Shown here: in pieces, positions 12,648 through 13,061 of the stretch
Layout: every line of letters starts with the position of its first letter
Numbering within the stretch: the first letter of the stretch is position 1
Assembly: GCA_021160205.1 (NCBI GenBank)
Contig: JAGHCZ010000049.1
Location: forward strand, 1-13,061
DNA length: 13,061 bases
Source: Nitrososphaerota archaeon
GTDB lineage: Archaea; Thermoproteota; Nitrososphaeria_A; Caldarchaeales; Wolframiiraptoraceae
Reading direction: 5' to 3'
Made by a program: the position numbers and the translations under genes
Notes under the pieces: generated by a model
Told to the model about the DNA's origin: nothing
Seen by the model: only the letters and a program-made list of their open reading frames with translations
Databases searched by the model: none

Positions 12648-13043
12648 ATGAGGGTTCCAAGATATTGGAGGAACATTCCCTTCAAGTACAGGCTTGCGGG
12701 GTGGAGATGCAATCACTGCGGGACATTCCATCGAAATAAACCCGTAGTATGTAAGAGATGTGGATCAAAGGATTTCGCGGAGACGGAGCTCCCAAAAACC
12801 GGGAAACTGATCGCTTATACCATAGTTAAGTTTGCCCCGAAAGAATTCAGCGAGATAGCTCCGTATGCTATCGGATTGATAGAGCTGGACGATGGGACGA
12901 GGATAGTTTCCCAGCTAACGGATTTCCGAGAGGAGGAGCTCAGAGAGGGAATGCGGGTCGAAGCGGTTTTCAGGAGAATCAGGGTTAACGGAGAACAAGG
13001 AGTAATCGAGTATGGGTTCAAATTCAGGCCGGTGACAACTTAG
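12648..13043 (+). CDS. DUF35 zinc-ribbon/OB-fold protein of the thiolase-HMGS complex
   Basis: A 131-residue scaffold protein. An N-terminal helix with PRYWRNIPFKYRLAG (4-18) precedes a rubredoxin-like zinc ribbon with C21xxC24 and C35xxC38. An OB-fold follows (about 45-131: GKLIAYTIVKFAP, APYAIGLIELDDGTRIVSQL, EGMRVEAVFRRI, YGFKFRP). In the Methanothermococcus complex the DUF35 protein bridges thiolase and HMG-CoA synthase and contributes to a shared CoA-binding channel. The same gene order here supports that role. With its thiolase partner lacking the Cys, the scaffold's job may be to position that subunit beside HMG-CoA synthase; this is inference. Thiolase-like and DUF35 proteins also pair in steroid side-chain aldolases (Ltp2-type). 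The 18 bases after its stop are the end of the window. Confidence 0.92.
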   Translation: MRVPRYWRNIPFKYRLAGWRCNHCGTFHRNKPVVCKRCGSKDFAETELPKTGKLIAYTIVKFAPKEFSEIAPYAIGLIELDDGTRIVSQLTDFREEELREGMRVEAVFRRIRVNGEQGVIEYGFKFRPVTT

Positions 13044-13061
13044 ACCTACTCGGCCTTCTTC

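Noticed and set aside
13044..13061. End of a convergent minus-strand gene at the right edge (reads KKAE then TAG at 13048-13046)
   Set aside because: A basic C terminus next to a convergent stop is plausible, but only four codons are visible, so it is not listed as a feature.
1..13061. Mobile elements, CRISPR arrays or prophage-like genes
   Set aside because: No transposase, integrase, terminal inverted repeats, target duplications or regularly spaced repeats were seen; the content is core archaeal.

Overview
The window reads as a densely packed archaeal chromosome segment. The archaea-only GatDE amidotransferase, a NurA-HerA pair, a short archaeal HMG-CoA synthase with its thiolase-like and DUF35 partners, TATA-type promoters, and an ESCRT-III/Vps4 (CdvB/CdvC) division pair all point to Archaea. 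The Cdv pair argues for the TACK/Thermoproteota side rather than an FtsZ-only euryarchaeon. I cannot name a genus. I see no mobile element, CRISPR array, tRNA or rRNA.

Layout. (1) 1-3050: gatD (5' end beyond the window edge) and gatE, overlapping by ATGA; together they make Gln-tRNA(Gln). (2) 3190-5097: four small uncharacterised proteins (A, B, C on +, D on -). All begin with a short charged beta-hairpin/helix module, and at least three carry winged-helix-like C-terminal parts. A, B and C are linked by 4-nt overlaps, and B appears to start at a CTG. (3) 5098-5168: a 71-nt divergent control region with one TATA box and an adjacent perfect 17-nt palindrome between D and nurA. (4) 5169-7660: nurA-herA, a DNA-end-resection nuclease and its hexameric translocase, overlapping by ATGA. 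(5) 7781-9636: cdvB (+) and cdvC (-), arranged tail to tail with overlapping stop codons rather than in the usual co-directional order. (6) 9637-9845: a 209-nt gap with no gene, rich in inverted repeats. (7) 9846-10319: an Lrp/AsnC regulator on the minus strand, divergent from (8) 10429-13043: HMG-CoA synthase, a thiolase-fold protein and a DUF35 zinc-ribbon/OB protein, the known acetoacetyl-CoA/HMG-CoA channelling complex of the mevalonate pathway.

Several starts differ from the longest or first ATG/GTG reading: CTG 3657 for B, ATG 6215 for herA, TTG 11485 for the thiolase-like gene and ATG 12648 for DUF35. First genes of transcription units mostly lack a Shine-Dalgarno (SD) sequence and sit close behind a TATA box, while operon-internal genes carry GGTGA-type SDs.

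The observations most worth a second look are: Glu in place of the catalytic Cys in the thiolase-like protein next to HMG-CoA synthase; the four-gene island of module-sharing small proteins beside NurA-HerA, with its palindromic shared promoter; the CTG start of gene B; and the convergent overlapping cdvB/cdvC pair.
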